Shown here: in pieces, positions 1 to 9,100 of the stretch | How positions within the stretch are numbered: the first letter of the stretch is position 1 | Layout of the letters: each line of letters opens with the position of its first letter | From: QGON01 sp963691905 | Lineage (GTDB): Bacteria > Pseudomonadota > Gammaproteobacteria > Chromatiales > Chromatiaceae | DNA length: 64,000 bases | Assembly: GCA_963691905.1 (NCBI GenBank) | Contig: OY829891.1 | Span: forward strand, 186,001-250,000 | Direction: 5' to 3' | The notes under the pieces: model-generated | The model's database searches: none | What the model was told of the DNA's origin: nothing | The model's input: only the letters and a program-made list of their open reading frames with translations | Translations under genes and position numbers: made by a program

Positions 1-307
1 GCATGAAGATATTACCCTGGCTGTCGATGGTATAAATATCTTTTATGGTCACAGCCCCCCACGCAGCGACAGCTACCTTGTCACCTGGGGCAAGAATATA
101 GCTGGGGTTGAGCCCGTCACCTCGTGTCTTAAGGAAATTTCCGCTGAAAAGTTTTGCACCGAATGGCTCAATCACGTCCTCTTGCTGAACGGCAACTGGA
201 GGAGTGGGTGAGACGGCCTCTGCGGCGTCAAGTGGTCTTACCAAACCACAAAGTGCAACAAGGATAAGCAGAGTGACGAAATGCCTCTTCACCCGATCCA
301 TCCCCAT
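1..307 (-). CDS. Polysaccharide export protein, Wza-like (partial, N-terminal part)
   Basis: This reading frame runs off the left edge, so only the first 102 codons are visible. It starts with a basic, hydrophobic signal peptide (MDRVKRHF, then a leucine/valine-rich core). About 35 residues later comes the stretch NPSYILAPGDKVAVAAWGAV, typical of the start of the Poly_export domain of outer-membrane polysaccharide exporters such as Wza. Such proteins form the outer-membrane pore for capsule or exopolysaccharide. The start at 307 has a GGAG about 6 bases upstream; a second in-frame ATG lies two codons on. It is 29 bases downstream of the lipoprotein gene on the same strand and downstream of the rhamnose genes, which fits an exopolysaccharide locus continuing to the left. 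The SLBB repeats expected later in the protein are outside the window. Confidence 0.78.
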   Translation of the reverse strand, partial: MGMDRVKRHFVTLLILVALCGLVRPLDAAEAVSPTPPVAVQQEDVIEPFGAKLFSGNFLKTRGDGLNPSYILAPGDKVAVAAWGAVTIKDIYTIDSQGNIFM

Positions 308-336
308 CAGAACTCCATAAAATTGTTTAATATCAG

Positions 337-717
337 TCACTTTACGGAACCCGTTAAAAAGATATCTCCGGAGAAAAACCAATTGTGTCCGTCATTACAG
401 GCCACTCGTCCTCTGGTGGCCCCAGGGGTGGGATTCCCGGTAATCGTAACAGGCCGACAGCGCCTGCCACTTGCTGCGGTGTATAACTCGCCTGCAACGA
501 ATATGACCGAACCCACTGCACCTCTCTCCCCGGGGTTCATGGTTGGAATTTCTGAGAGAATGGCTAATTCAAGGGGATTACTGACGGAATTGACAGCAAC
601 ATCCTTCTGCACGGTCTCTGTCTTAGCTGATGGGATGCTCATAGAGGTAGCACATCCTGTGACTGATGCCAGGCAGGCAGTCAATATGAGCAGAGGGATT
701 TTTCTGACAGTTTCCAT
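337..717 (-). CDS. Putative lipoprotein of an exopolysaccharide locus
   Basis: The protein of about 126 residues begins METVRKIPLLILTACLASV followed by TGCATS, a lipobox-like end, so it is probably lipid-anchored. The mature part carries ASGRRCRPVTI and ends with a second cysteine in RVACNDGHNWFF. This small C-terminal pattern (S-G-R-x-C-R, then C-x-D-G-x-W) resembles the tail of 17-kDa surface antigen/common-antigen lipoproteins, but the match is by eye only. The frame stays open upstream to 879, but those codons lie in repeat DNA (778-996), so the ATG at 717 just before the signal peptide is preferred, although its ribosome binding site is poor. It is co-directional with the export gene that follows; a role in surface polysaccharide assembly is inferred from position only. 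Confidence 0.6.
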   Translation of the reverse strand: METVRKIPLLILTACLASVTGCATSMSIPSAKTETVQKDVAVNSVSNPLELAILSEIPTMNPGERGAVGSVIFVAGELYTAASGRRCRPVTITGNPTPGATRGRVACNDGHNWFFSGDIFLTGSVK

Positions 718-777
718 ACCAGGGAGATAGATGGCGCTCAAATGAGGCAATAAACCCAAACGATGTAGTTTACAGAT

Positions 778-996
778 TAAGGAATCTCTGATCAATTGCC
801 ATATCGAGCGCGGCAAGAAACCTGGCTCACATAACCCATTGATAATACGATTATTTAAGACTAAGGCACCTCTGATCAATTGTCATTTCGAACGCAGTGA
901 GAAATCTCATACCTCGAAACCTATTATGCACCCTGTAGCTTGAGATCTCTCCCTAGGGTCGAGATGACAATGATCCAATTGATCAGAGGTTCCCTA
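778..996. repeat. MITE-like inverted repeat with a third degenerate copy
   Basis: Two arms face each other at about 863-910 and 941-996. Both start at the outside with ACCTCTGATCAATTG and continue inward with a TCATYTCGA and AGAGATCT-like tail. A third, degenerate copy of the arm (ATCTCTGATCAATTGCCAT, then CGAGCGCGGCAAGAAA) lies at 778-822. The element fills the gap between rfbD and the lipoprotein gene and carries no gene. It looks like a small non-autonomous palindromic element. Confidence 0.6.
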
Positions 997-1000
997 AAGT

Positions 1001-1897
1001 TTATTTCATCACCTGATCCAGCACCAATTTCCAGTCAGGAAGCACCACACCAAAATGATGTCGCAGTTTGGCATTATCCAAGATTGAATAACCAGGTCTC
1101 GGGGCAGGAAGTGGATACTCCTCTGTCGTTATAGGCTTTGCAGATTGGAGTAGTATTTTTTCGTCCGCTTCCCGCATCAATTCAAATATTAATCTTGAAA
1201 AGCCATACCATGTTGTCATTCCATCTGAACTCAGATGGTAGAGTCCACGCTTCTCATCAACCAAATCCGGATTTACTACGCATTGCGAAACAGCTTGACT
1301 GGTTGCTTCGGCAATATGCCGGCACCACGTTGGGGCACCATACTGATCATCGACAATCTTAAGTTCCTCGCGCTCTTGCGCCAGACGCCGCATTGTCATC
1401 AGAAAGTTATGACCGCGAAAACCATAAACCCAACTGGTTCGAAAGATAAGATATCGCCCATCAACTGCCTCAACCGCCTTTTCACCGGCCAGCTTTGTCT
1501 TTCCGTAGACACTTAGTGGGTTTGTTGGACTCTCTTCCCTGTAGGGTTCGGTTGCTTTGCCATCAAACACGTAATCTGTTGAGTATTGGATTAGCGTGGC
1601 TTTAATGGCTTTCGCTTCCTCCGCCAGAATGCCAGGTGCTGTGCCATTTATTGCCATGGCAAGTTCATGTTCTTCTTCAGCCTTATCGACAGCTGTATAG
1701 GCGGCAGCGTTGATGATCCAGTCAGGTTTGATTTCCCGCACTGCCTTGCGAATGGTGCCGGGGTCCGCAAGATCAATAGCGATTGGCTGAGTTTTGCGAC
1801 CGATGGCAATGACGTCGCCCAGTGTAGCCATGGAGCGTTGAAGCTCCCAGCCAACTTGGCCTTGATCACCGATGATTAGAATTCGTGTTTTTTTCAC
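1001..1897 (-). CDS. rfbD: dTDP-4-dehydrorhamnose reductase
   Basis: It catalyses the last step of dTDP-L-rhamnose synthesis, NAD(P)H-dependent reduction of dTDP-4-dehydro-L-rhamnose. The N-terminus ILIIGDQGQVGWEL carries the GxxGxxG nucleotide-binding motif. The SDR pair YxxxK is visible as YGKTK after STDYVFDG, and the RTSWVYG segment is typical of RmlD. From a GTG at 1897 the protein has 298 residues, close to the usual 299. The frame is open to 1972, but those extra codons come from repeat DNA, so the GTG start is preferred. It is last in the minus-strand run rfbB-A-C-D, but about 390 bases of repeat DNA separate it from rfbC, so it may have its own promoter. Confidence 0.93.
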   Translation of the reverse strand: MKKTRILIIGDQGQVGWELQRSMATLGDVIAIGRKTQPIAIDLADPGTIRKAVREIKPDWIINAAAYTAVDKAEEEHELAMAINGTAPGILAEEAKAIKATLIQYSTDYVFDGKATEPYREESPTNPLSVYGKTKLAGEKAVEAVDGRYLIFRTSWVYGFRGHNFLMTMRRLAQEREELKIVDDQYGAPTWCRHIAEATSQAVSQCVVNPDLVDEKRGLYHLSSDGMTTWYGFSRLIFELMREADEKILLQSAKPITTEEYPLPAPRPGYSILDNAKLRHHFGVVLPDWKLVLDQVMK

Positions 1898-1937
1898 GTC
1901 TTTAAAACTATTTCTGGGCAACCTGAAAAGATTTTTT

Positions 1938-2014
1938 CTCTCGCCAAGACGCCAAGTGCGCCAAGAAATCATTGTTTGCGCACTTCCTCCGCGTTCTTTG
2001 CGTCTTGGCGAGAG
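1938..2014. repeat. Inverted repeat CTCTCGCCAAGACGC
   Basis: A 15-base arm CTCTCGCCAAGACGC at 1938-1952 is repeated exactly in inverted orientation at 2000-2014, with about 47 bases between. It sits just upstream of rfbD and could form a stem-loop. No coding capacity was seen. Confidence 0.65.
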
Positions 2015-2027
2015 TCTCTTGATTTAC

Positions 2028-2276
2028 GGGGTCGGAGTCAAATGGCACTGACTTAAGGCAACAATGTTCGTATTGTCAATGACTTGCCAAATACCTAAAA
2101 AACAGTAGGTCGTGTTAGCGTAGCGTAACACGACAACAATGGCGCATATCGTTGGATTACGTCCAAAAAGACGGCCTAACCCAACCTACCCAAGTAGTTT
2201 GCCATACGGGTCGGAGTCAAACCGCACCACCACATCGCCGTAACCATCATTATTTGCGCGGTTTGACTCCGACCCC
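2028..2276. repeat. Composite repeat: GGGTCGGAGTC arms and GTAGGT...AACCTAC hairpin
   Basis: The segment begins with GGGGTCGGAGTCA (2028-2040). It continues with about 150 bases (about 2041-2190) that are closely matched, in inverted orientation, at about 16665-16815. It ends with a strong hairpin whose 18-base arms are GGGTCGGAGTCAAACCGC (2208-2225) and its complement (2258-2275). The inner part contains the GTAGGTCGTGTTAGCGTAGCG and CCAACCTACC ends of a second palindromic family. It lies between rfbC and rfbD and holds no gene. Confidence 0.75.
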
Positions 2277-2288
2277 TGGCGCACCTAT

Positions 2289-2849
2289 TTAACCAGTATG
2301 GTACGCAGGCAGTCGTTCAACAGGAAAATCCTTTAGCCGTATACCATCACGATCCTTGGCGGAGAGTTCCGGGTTATCAATCGGCCAATCGATAGCCAGG
2401 TCTGGATCATTCCAAAGTATGCTGCCTTCAGCCCCTGGGTTGTAACGGTCGGTACATTTGTAGCTGAACAGGGCTGTCTCGCTGGTTACACAGAAACCGT
2501 GGGCAAAACCCTCGGGAATGTAGATCAGCCGTCTGTTTTCAGATGAAAGACTTACCGATGCCCACTGTCCAAATGTAGGTGAACCACGACGAATATCAAC
2601 AGCTACATCGTAAACTTCACCCTGAAGGACCGTGACGAGTTTCCCTTGTGCATTGGGATTCTGAAAATGCAGCCCACGCAGCACCCCTCGACGTGACATG
2701 GAGAGGTTGTCCTGCACAAAGTCAGCCGCAATCCCTGCATCGGTATAAAGTTGCTTATTCCAGGTTTCCGTGAAGAAGCCTCGCTCATCACCAAAAATTT
2801 TGGGCTCGATTATCAATACACCCGGCAACTCTGTTTCGACTACTTTCAT
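2289..2849 (-). CDS. rfbC: dTDP-4-dehydrorhamnose 3,5-epimerase
   Basis: This 186-residue cupin enzyme epimerises dTDP-4-dehydro-6-deoxy-glucose at C3 and C5. Family hallmarks are visible: GVLIIEPKIFGDERGFF near the N-terminus, FVQDNLSMSRRGVLRGLHFQ with the catalytic histidine, the QGKLV and VDIRRGSPTFG segments, and YIPEGFAHGF. Length is normal. It begins 3 bases after the rfbA stop codon on the minus strand, so the two are almost certainly co-transcribed and perhaps translationally coupled. No anomalies were seen. Confidence 0.95.
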   Translation of the reverse strand: MKVVETELPGVLIIEPKIFGDERGFFTETWNKQLYTDAGIAADFVQDNLSMSRRGVLRGLHFQNPNAQGKLVTVLQGEVYDVAVDIRRGSPTFGQWASVSLSSENRRLIYIPEGFAHGFCVTSETALFSYKCTDRYNPGAEGSILWNDPDLAIDWPIDNPELSAKDRDGIRLKDFPVERLPAYHTG

Positions 2850-2851
2850 TC

Positions 2852-3727
2852 TTATTTCAGACCTTCTTTGAGCAATCTTTCCAGATACACCCCATAGCTG
2901 TTTTTTGACAATGCGGCTGCCTGTTTTTCCAGTGCTTCATCATCTATCCAGCGATTTCTCCAGGCGATCTCTTCCGGGCAGGATATTTTTAGCCCCTGAC
3001 GAAGTTCCAGAGTCTGTACAAACTGGCTGGCTGCAAGCAATGAATCATAGGTACCTGTATCCAGCCATGCGGAACCTCTGCCCAACAGATGAACCTTGAG
3101 TTGCTCTTTTTCCAGGTAGATGCGGTTGATATCAGTTATCTCCAACTCACCACGTGGCGATGATTTTAATGATTTAGCGATTTCCACGACCTGATTGTCA
3201 TAAAAATAGAGGCCGGTTACCGCAAAATTCGAACGTGGATTCTCCGGCTTTTCCTCTAGACTGACTGCACGACCGCTGTCATCAAACTCAATAACCCCGT
3301 ATCGCTCAGGGTCTGTTACATGATAGGCAAATACTGTGGCACCATCCTTATGGCTTACGGCATCAATCAGGATTTCTTTAAGATAGTGTCCATAGAAGAC
3401 ATTGTCTCCCAGGACCAGAACACAATTATCATCGCCAATAAACGCTTCACCCAGAATAAAAGCCTGTGCCAATCCTTCAGGCCTGGGCTGAATTTTATAC
3501 TGAATATTTAACCCCCACTGTGCACCGTCACCAAGGATATCTTCAAATCGCTCTTTGAAAGTAGGCGCAGTGATAATAAGAATGTCCCTGATTCCGGCCA
3601 GCATGAGGGTGCTTAGCGGATAGTAGATCATCGGTTTATCATAGATAGGAAGGAGTTGTTTTGAAACGCCTATTGTTACCGGGTGAAGGCGTGTTCCAGA
3701 ACCACCGGCGAGTATAATTCCTTTCAT
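2852..3727 (-). CDS. rfbA: Glucose-1-phosphate thymidylyltransferase
   Basis: It makes dTDP-glucose from dTTP and glucose-1-phosphate, the entry step of the dTDP-rhamnose pathway. The start MKGIILAGGSGTRLHPVT carries the nucleotidyltransferase signature GGxGTRLxP; VLGDNVFYG and the EEKPENPRSN segment match RfbA/RmlA. The chosen ATG at 3727 gives 291 residues, the usual length, and has AGGA about 8 bases upstream; the frame is open to 3751. It precedes rfbC by 2 bases and follows rfbB across a 74-base palindromic repeat. Confidence 0.95.
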   Translation of the reverse strand: MKGIILAGGSGTRLHPVTIGVSKQLLPIYDKPMIYYPLSTLMLAGIRDILIITAPTFKERFEDILGDGAQWGLNIQYKIQPRPEGLAQAFILGEAFIGDDNCVLVLGDNVFYGHYLKEILIDAVSHKDGATVFAYHVTDPERYGVIEFDDSGRAVSLEEKPENPRSNFAVTGLYFYDNQVVEIAKSLKSSPRGELEITDINRIYLEKEQLKVHLLGRGSAWLDTGTYDSLLAASQFVQTLELRQGLKISCPEEIAWRNRWIDDEALEKQAAALSKNSYGVYLERLLKEGLK

Positions 3728-3782
3728 TGTGTTTCCTGTTTTACCCTTCATCCATCATTGACGGGGGTCGCAAATGACTTTT

Positions 3783-3856
3783 AGGTAGGTCGAATTAGCG
3801 AAGCGTAATCCGACGACAATTTGATTGTTGGGTTACGCTTCGCTAACCCAACCTAC
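3783..3856. repeat. Palindromic repeat GTAGGT...AACCTAC between rfbB and rfbA
   Basis: The unit runs from TAGGTAGGTCGAATTAGCG to GCTAACCCAACCTAC and can fold into a long imperfect hairpin (AGCGAAGCGTAA against TTACGCTTCGCT). Its right end, read on the minus strand, supplies the TAG stop codon of rfbB at 3853-3855. It belongs to the same family as parts of 2028-2200, 16665-16760 and 46557-46735. It could act as a transcript-stabilising or attenuating hairpin between rfbB and rfbA; that role is inference. Confidence 0.75.
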
Positions 3857-4920
3857 ATGAGGCCCAGTCGTTCTCTGCGATAGCTGCCGTCCTGTACTCT
3901 TCGGCACCATTCCAGATTATCGAGATACCACTTAACGGTTTTCAGCATACCGCTCACAAAGGTCTCTTCTGGAACCCAGTCAAGTTCTCTCTTGATCTTA
4001 CTGGAATCGATGGCGTAGCGCTGATCATGGCCTGGGCGATCTTCAACATAGGTAATGAGATCAGCATAGACTCCTACTCCATCCGGGTGTCTGGGAACCA
4101 GCTCATCGAGGTGGGCACAGAGCGTATGGACCACTTCAAGATTGGTTTTTTCATTGTGACCGCCGATATTGTAGATCTCACCCACTTCTCCTTGGAAAAG
4201 GACTCGATAGAGCGCTTTGGCATGATCATCGACATAGAGCCAGTCTCTGATCTGATCACCCTTGCCATAGATTGGCAGGGCCTTGCCATCCAGTGCGTTG
4301 AGGATGATTAAGGGTATAAGCTTCTCAGGAAACTGGTAGGGACCGTAGTTATTGGAACAGTTGGTAATCACCACCGGCAGGCCATAGGTCTCATGCCAGG
4401 CACGTACCAGGTGATCAGATGATGCCTTGCTGGCTGAATAGGGTGAATTGGGTTCGTATCGGGACTCTTCGGTAAACAGACCGGTTTCTCCCAAGCTTCC
4501 ATAAACCTCATCGGTAGAGACGTGGTGGAAACGGAAGCTTACCTGTTGCTCCTCACTGAGTTCTGACCAATAGTTACGAGCCACTTCAAGGAGGCTGCAG
4601 GTACCAACCACATTGGTCTGAATGAACTCCGAGGGTCCGTCAATAGAGCGATCCACATGGGATTCTGCGGCAAGGTGCATGATTGCCGATGGCTGGTAGC
4701 GCAGAAAAATATCGCGCATGACCTCTGCATCACAGATATCTGCCTGCTCAAAATGATACCGCGGATCGTCGGCAACCGGGACGAGCGAATCGAGATTTCC
4801 CGCATAGGTCAGTTTGTCGATGTTGACAACCGTGTGCCCTGTCTCTTCTATCAGATAACGGATAACTGCCGATCCGATAAAACCGGCACCGCCTGTGATC
4901 AATAGAGTGTTATTAGCCAT
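3853..4920 (-). CDS. rfbB: dTDP-glucose 4,6-dehydratase
   Basis: It converts dTDP-glucose to dTDP-4-dehydro-6-deoxyglucose using bound NAD+. The N-terminus LLITGGAGFIGSAVIRYL holds the GxxGxxG motif. HLAAESHVDRSI, FHHVSTDEVYGSL and YSASKASSDHLVRAW (with YxxxK) are classic RfbB signatures. The ATG at 4920 gives 355 residues, normal for the family, with AGGA upstream; the frame is open to 4986. It is the first gene of the rfbB-A-C-D run. Its stop codon lies at the edge of a palindromic repeat, so the natural C-terminus may have been changed slightly. Confidence 0.95.
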   Translation of the reverse strand: MANNTLLITGGAGFIGSAVIRYLIEETGHTVVNIDKLTYAGNLDSLVPVADDPRYHFEQADICDAEVMRDIFLRYQPSAIMHLAAESHVDRSIDGPSEFIQTNVVGTCSLLEVARNYWSELSEEQQVSFRFHHVSTDEVYGSLGETGLFTEESRYEPNSPYSASKASSDHLVRAWHETYGLPVVITNCSNNYGPYQFPEKLIPLIILNALDGKALPIYGKGDQIRDWLYVDDHAKALYRVLFQGEVGEIYNIGGHNEKTNLEVVHTLCAHLDELVPRHPDGVGVYADLITYVEDRPGHDQRYAIDSSKIKRELDWVPEETFVSGMLKTVKWYLDNLEWCRRVQDGSYRRERLGLM

Positions 4921-5190
4921 CCTTAGTCCTGATGTTCTCGGATTGTGGTGATTGTCATTATTAAGCATAGTGAGAAACAAAAACAATCTTAACCAATTGA
5001 TTGCAATGCAGTTTAATATCTTTCCACAGGATTATGGTGACAATAATCCAGTTAACCAGAAGCGCCTCAATCAATACAACGTTGCATCAAGGAAAAGCCC
5101 TTTAGAAATTTATCCAGTTGATCGGCAGGTATGGAATGACTGTAGCAGAAACCTTCGGCTTTTTTTCTGTCCGTGTCAGTGGTCCTGAAA

Positions 5191-5457
5191 TCATTTTTCA
5201 TAGTGATAACGACAGGAAATAATCGTAAGTCGATTGTCGTCAACCACGTATACCAAACGATTACTTTCATCGATACGACGAGACCAAAAACCGGATAAAT
5301 TTTCTTTTAACGGCTCGGGCTTACCGATGCCTTCAAATGGGGTTCTCTGGGTATCAGAGATTAGCTTATTGATACGCCTCAGCGTTTTTTTATCCTGACC
5401 TTGCCAGTAAACGTAATCTCTCCATGCCTCTTTTGTCCATACCAATATTTCAATCAT
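5191..5457 (-). CDS. yoeB: Toxin of the YoeB family (type II toxin-antitoxin)
   Basis: YoeB/Txe toxins are ribosome-dependent mRNA interferases held inactive by YefM. The 88-residue sequence has the family pattern WTKEAWRDYVYWQGQDKKTL, the middle GKPEPLKENLSGFWSRRI and the end RLVYVVDDNRLTIISCRYHY, including the C-terminal His-Tyr needed for catalysis in E. coli YoeB. The ATG at 5457 overlaps the antitoxin stop codon by 8 bases, the usual arrangement. A second, non-standard start lies one codon upstream. Confidence 0.93.
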   Translation of the reverse strand: MIEILVWTKEAWRDYVYWQGQDKKTLRRINKLISDTQRTPFEGIGKPEPLKENLSGFWSRRIDESNRLVYVVDDNRLTIISCRYHYEK

Positions 5458-5704
5458 CAACTAGACCATGACTTTCAACTTTTCCTGAACGATATTGTGT
5501 GATCGACTTTGCTAGATGCATCGCATTGGCTGGACTCTTTAATAGATGTACCGTTTCCATTAGCCCGTTGAAGTGGTCTAGAGACATGACAACAGCATCT
5601 TCGGCATCCCTTCGTGAGATGACAGTGTAATCTGAATCTTCAACCACTTGATCTAAGACGCTTTTTAGCCTGTTCCTGGCGTCTGAAAAGTTAACAACCC
5701 TCAT
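5450..5704 (-). CDS. yefM: Antitoxin of the YefM family
   Basis: The 84-residue protein starts MRVVNFSDARNRLKSVLDQV and continues DYTVISRRDAEDAVVMSLDHFN, the Phd/YefM N-terminal DNA-binding fold. Its C-terminal part would bind and neutralise YoeB. The ATG at 5704 has a good ribosome binding site (AGGAG, about 7 bases away); the frame is open to 5764. The gene precedes and overlaps yoeB. Such pairs normally autorepress through an operator at the antitoxin promoter; none was identified with confidence. Base composition is more AT-rich than the neighbours, as is common for mobile toxin-antitoxin pairs. Confidence 0.92.
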   Translation of the reverse strand: MRVVNFSDARNRLKSVLDQVVEDSDYTVISRRDAEDAVVMSLDHFNGLMETVHLLKSPANAMHLAKSITQYRSGKVESHGLVDD

Positions 5705-5764
5705 CGAATACTCCTGTATTTGTACGGTATATTGAACAAGTATAACTTGTCTGTTTAATTGCAC

Positions 5765-6155
5765 AAGTACGGAATGCGTTCGTTTTTACTTTTACACGAG
5801 ATTTATTTCTAAATGACACCCTACCGCAGTGGCATTTTTACGAACTCAAGTTTCGGAGTTCAAGCAATCATGGTGCGCACAGCGCACCCTACGTTCGCCA
5901 CATTCAGAGAAGCCTGACTGGTTAACATAGCAGCTCCGTGTGCCTATTGCCCTCACTAAGCAACCAACTGAGTGCCAAGTCATTCAGTTCAGAGCTGTAT
6001 GTGGTGGGAAATAACAGGGTAGATTAGACACTTACTCCGTCTATTCCCCTGCTCAACAGATGGCTTCACAAGTCCACTGGTGCCCTACAGTCTGTTTACT
6101 GTACGCTAGTCGCTTGCAGAAGGAATCTCCTGGCAGATATGAATCGATTTCTCAA
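5765..6155. repeat. Gene-free stretch with a GGTGCGCAC repeat unit
   Basis: This gap between the antitoxin gene and the large activase gene has no convincing gene. A 19-base segment AACTCAAGTTTCGGAGTTC at 5843-5861 is followed by a repeat unit at about 5866-5911 (ATGGTGCGCACAGCGCACC, then CTACGTTCGCCACATTCAGAG). Both pieces occur again near 27597-27688, with the 19-base piece inverted. The rest (about 5912-6155) shows nothing recognisable and may hold the activase promoter. Confidence 0.6.
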
Positions 6156-9100
6156 ATGACCCGGCAGCCAGACCACTCCACTACCGATTGGTTTATTGGG
6201 TTACTGCCCCACTCCACAAACCTCTATATCGATGCCGGTGTCCACAGTGTGCGGATCTTGGCCTGCGACCCCGCCGGTACCGAACTCGGCAGCATTGAAA
6301 TTGCCAGTAATGAAGATCTCGGCGGTACGATCTGCCAGCTTGGACTTGACCAACTGCCTGAGCAAATGGGCATCACTATCACGGGTAAATTGCAGGAGAT
6401 CGTTCGTCGCTATATCGGCCAGGGTGAGGTGGTGCTTGGCTCGGCAGCACTGTGGTCAGCGGCGCGCAGTCTGCTGCAGGACAAACCGCTGGGCATCATC
6501 GAAATTTCCGCTTCAGGCTACATGGCCATAGGTGTCGATACCGAGGGCAATCTCAAGAACGATATGCTGGTGGTCAATCCGCGTTGCGGCGCGGGTTCGG
6601 GGGTCAATCTCGACCGGGTATTACAAAAGCTCAATATCCAACGCGGGGCGGTTGACACACTGTTGAGCGACTACCTCGGCGAGGAAAACCGCCCGCGCCG
6701 TGATGGCGTCGATATCCGTGCTGACCGCTGCGGGGTGTTTGCCTCTTCGGCGACGATCTCCGACAAGAACCAGGGTATTCCCCTCGATTTCGCTTTGGCG
6801 GTGACACTGAAATCCGAGGTGCTCAAGGCCTGTAAAAAGCTCAAACCCGGTTTTGATACGGTATGGTTGAGCGGCGGCATCTTTGCCTGGCAGTTTGCCC
6901 GTGACTGCGCTGGAGATTATCTCGAATCCGTTGGCACCGCAGATGTACACTACGACGAGGGCGGCAGATTTCCGCTGCTGGGATTACAGTATCTGCGCAA
7001 TATCATCGGCGACGGCAACTTTTCCCAACCGGATCGCCGCGTAGTGCAGACGTCCAGCCTCAGTGAATATCCGGCCATGTTTGACATCAAGGCTGATCTT
7101 GAGGCGCAGCACCTCTACCAGCGTATCCCCAACATCGCGCCGACCCATTTTGACGCCGCCCTTCTCTGCACCACACCCGTCATGATGGGACTGGACGTGG
7201 GCTCAACCATGGCAAAGCTGATCATCAGTGATGCCTCGGGTCAGGCCATCCTCTATAAAGGCGCCTACTCCAATGCCGGCGATACCATCGATACGATCAA
7301 AAAGATCTTTGCCGACATCATGACCAAGGGGGTGAAAACTCTGCGGATCGGCCAGATCGGCTTGACAGGCAGCGCCCGCTACCAGGTGCAAAAAGCCCTC
7401 ATAAACATCTACCCACAACTGGCAGACCGCGTGTCGGTACTGGTGGAGAACTACGCCCATGCACGGGGTTCCATCGACTATGCCCGCGAACATATCGAAC
7501 GCCTCAAGGCGAGCGGCATCGACGACATCAATGAGGACTTCTGCCTGCTGGTCGACATTGGCGGCGAGGACACAAAGATCTCCTCCATTGCACTGAAAAA
7601 AGCCGAGCTGTTTGACAATGCGATGAACGTCAAGTGTTCCGCAGGCACCGGCAGCCTGATCGATACCCTGACCTCCATGTTCTTTTTGGACGATATCAGT
7701 GTGGCGAGTGAACTGGCCTTCAATGCCGACAAGGGTTACGTCATCAACGCCACCTGCGCGGTGTTTTTGATGGAGAACGCCCGCAAACTGCAAGCAGATG
7801 GTTATGAACTCGGCGAGATTCTCGCTTCGGCCAATTGGGCGATCGTGGAGAACATGGCCAGAAGTCTCTGGAGTCAGATCGAGCTGCCAAAGCACACGGT
7901 CGCCCTCCTCCACGGGCAGACCATGCTCAGTGAACCGCTGCCACTCGCGGTTGCCCAGCGCATGCAGCGCTATGTGGGCGAAGACATCTACTGCCTGGTG
8001 CCACCGGATCCAGGCCACCGCGCCTGTATCGGACTGATCAAATCACTGGCCGAGCAGAAGAGTACCACAGCTTTAGAGGTCGAACTTGAGGCCTTCATCG
8101 ACAAGGATTACAAAAAGAAGATCGTAGTCTGCAAGGGTGCTGTGTGCGGCGACAAGGCTGCGCGCTGCAATCGCGCACACCTCACCGGCCTCGGCAATGA
8201 GGGCAATCGATTTACTTTCACCCTCGGCGGTTGCACCGCGATCAACGAAGTGCAGGCCATGAAGGGCCTCAAGCGTAAAGGCAGCCCGGACAGCTATAAG
8301 CAGATCTGGGACTTTATCAACGACCGCCTGCCCCACTCCGATGACCCTAACCGGCTGGTAATACCACGCAGCTTCGCCGTCTCGGAATGGGCGATGTTTT
8401 TTGCCTCACTGTTTACACCGCTGGAGATCCCGGTGGAGGTAGACAATGTGCAGACGTCCGATGTCATCGATGCCCAGCCGCATTTTCACATCGACACCTG
8501 TGCCCCGCACATAGGCGCGGTCGGCCAGTTCCTGCGTCTGGGCGCACAACCGCACGGCATGATTCTGGCCCCACAGATCGAGTTCCTGCCCGCAAAACAC
8601 TCCCTGGGACGCACCTGCACTATCAACCAGGGTGGGCTGGCAGTTGCCAAAAAGGTCACTGAGACCAAACATCCGCAAAGCCGCATCCATCTCTTTTTTC
8701 TGGATCTCAAACTTCAGAATGCGGAGCGGATCGCACAGAAAATCTATCCACGTCTGCAGCCGGTGTTTGAGCATTATGGCAAGCAGGTTGGATATGAACA
8801 GTTTAGAAACATCGTCGAAGGGGCGATACAGGCCCAGCAGGGACTCAAGAAGGCGGCCGCCGATTTTGCCACCGAACTGGCCAATCAGGCCCTCAACGAC
8901 GGGCGTGAAATCGCCCTAGTGATGGGCCGTGAATATATCCTCAATCCCGGCATCTATGACAGCCACGTCGGGCGGCTGCTGCGGGACAAGAACATGATGG
9001 GTATCCCCAGCTATCTCCTCGATGCCGACTTCAACCCCCAGTTCAAACACCTCTATTGGCGCAATCCACACATGATCGCCACCCTGGCCGACGCCTGCAG

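Noticed and set aside
1938..2276. Insertion sequence near rfbC-rfbD
   Set aside because: Inverted repeats are present but there is no transposase frame between or next to them; treated as non-coding repeats.
7203..8018. 271-codon open frame on the minus strand inside the activase gene
   Set aside because: It lies fully antisense to the activase coding region, whose conserved motifs are intact; it has no ribosome binding site or recognisable domain.
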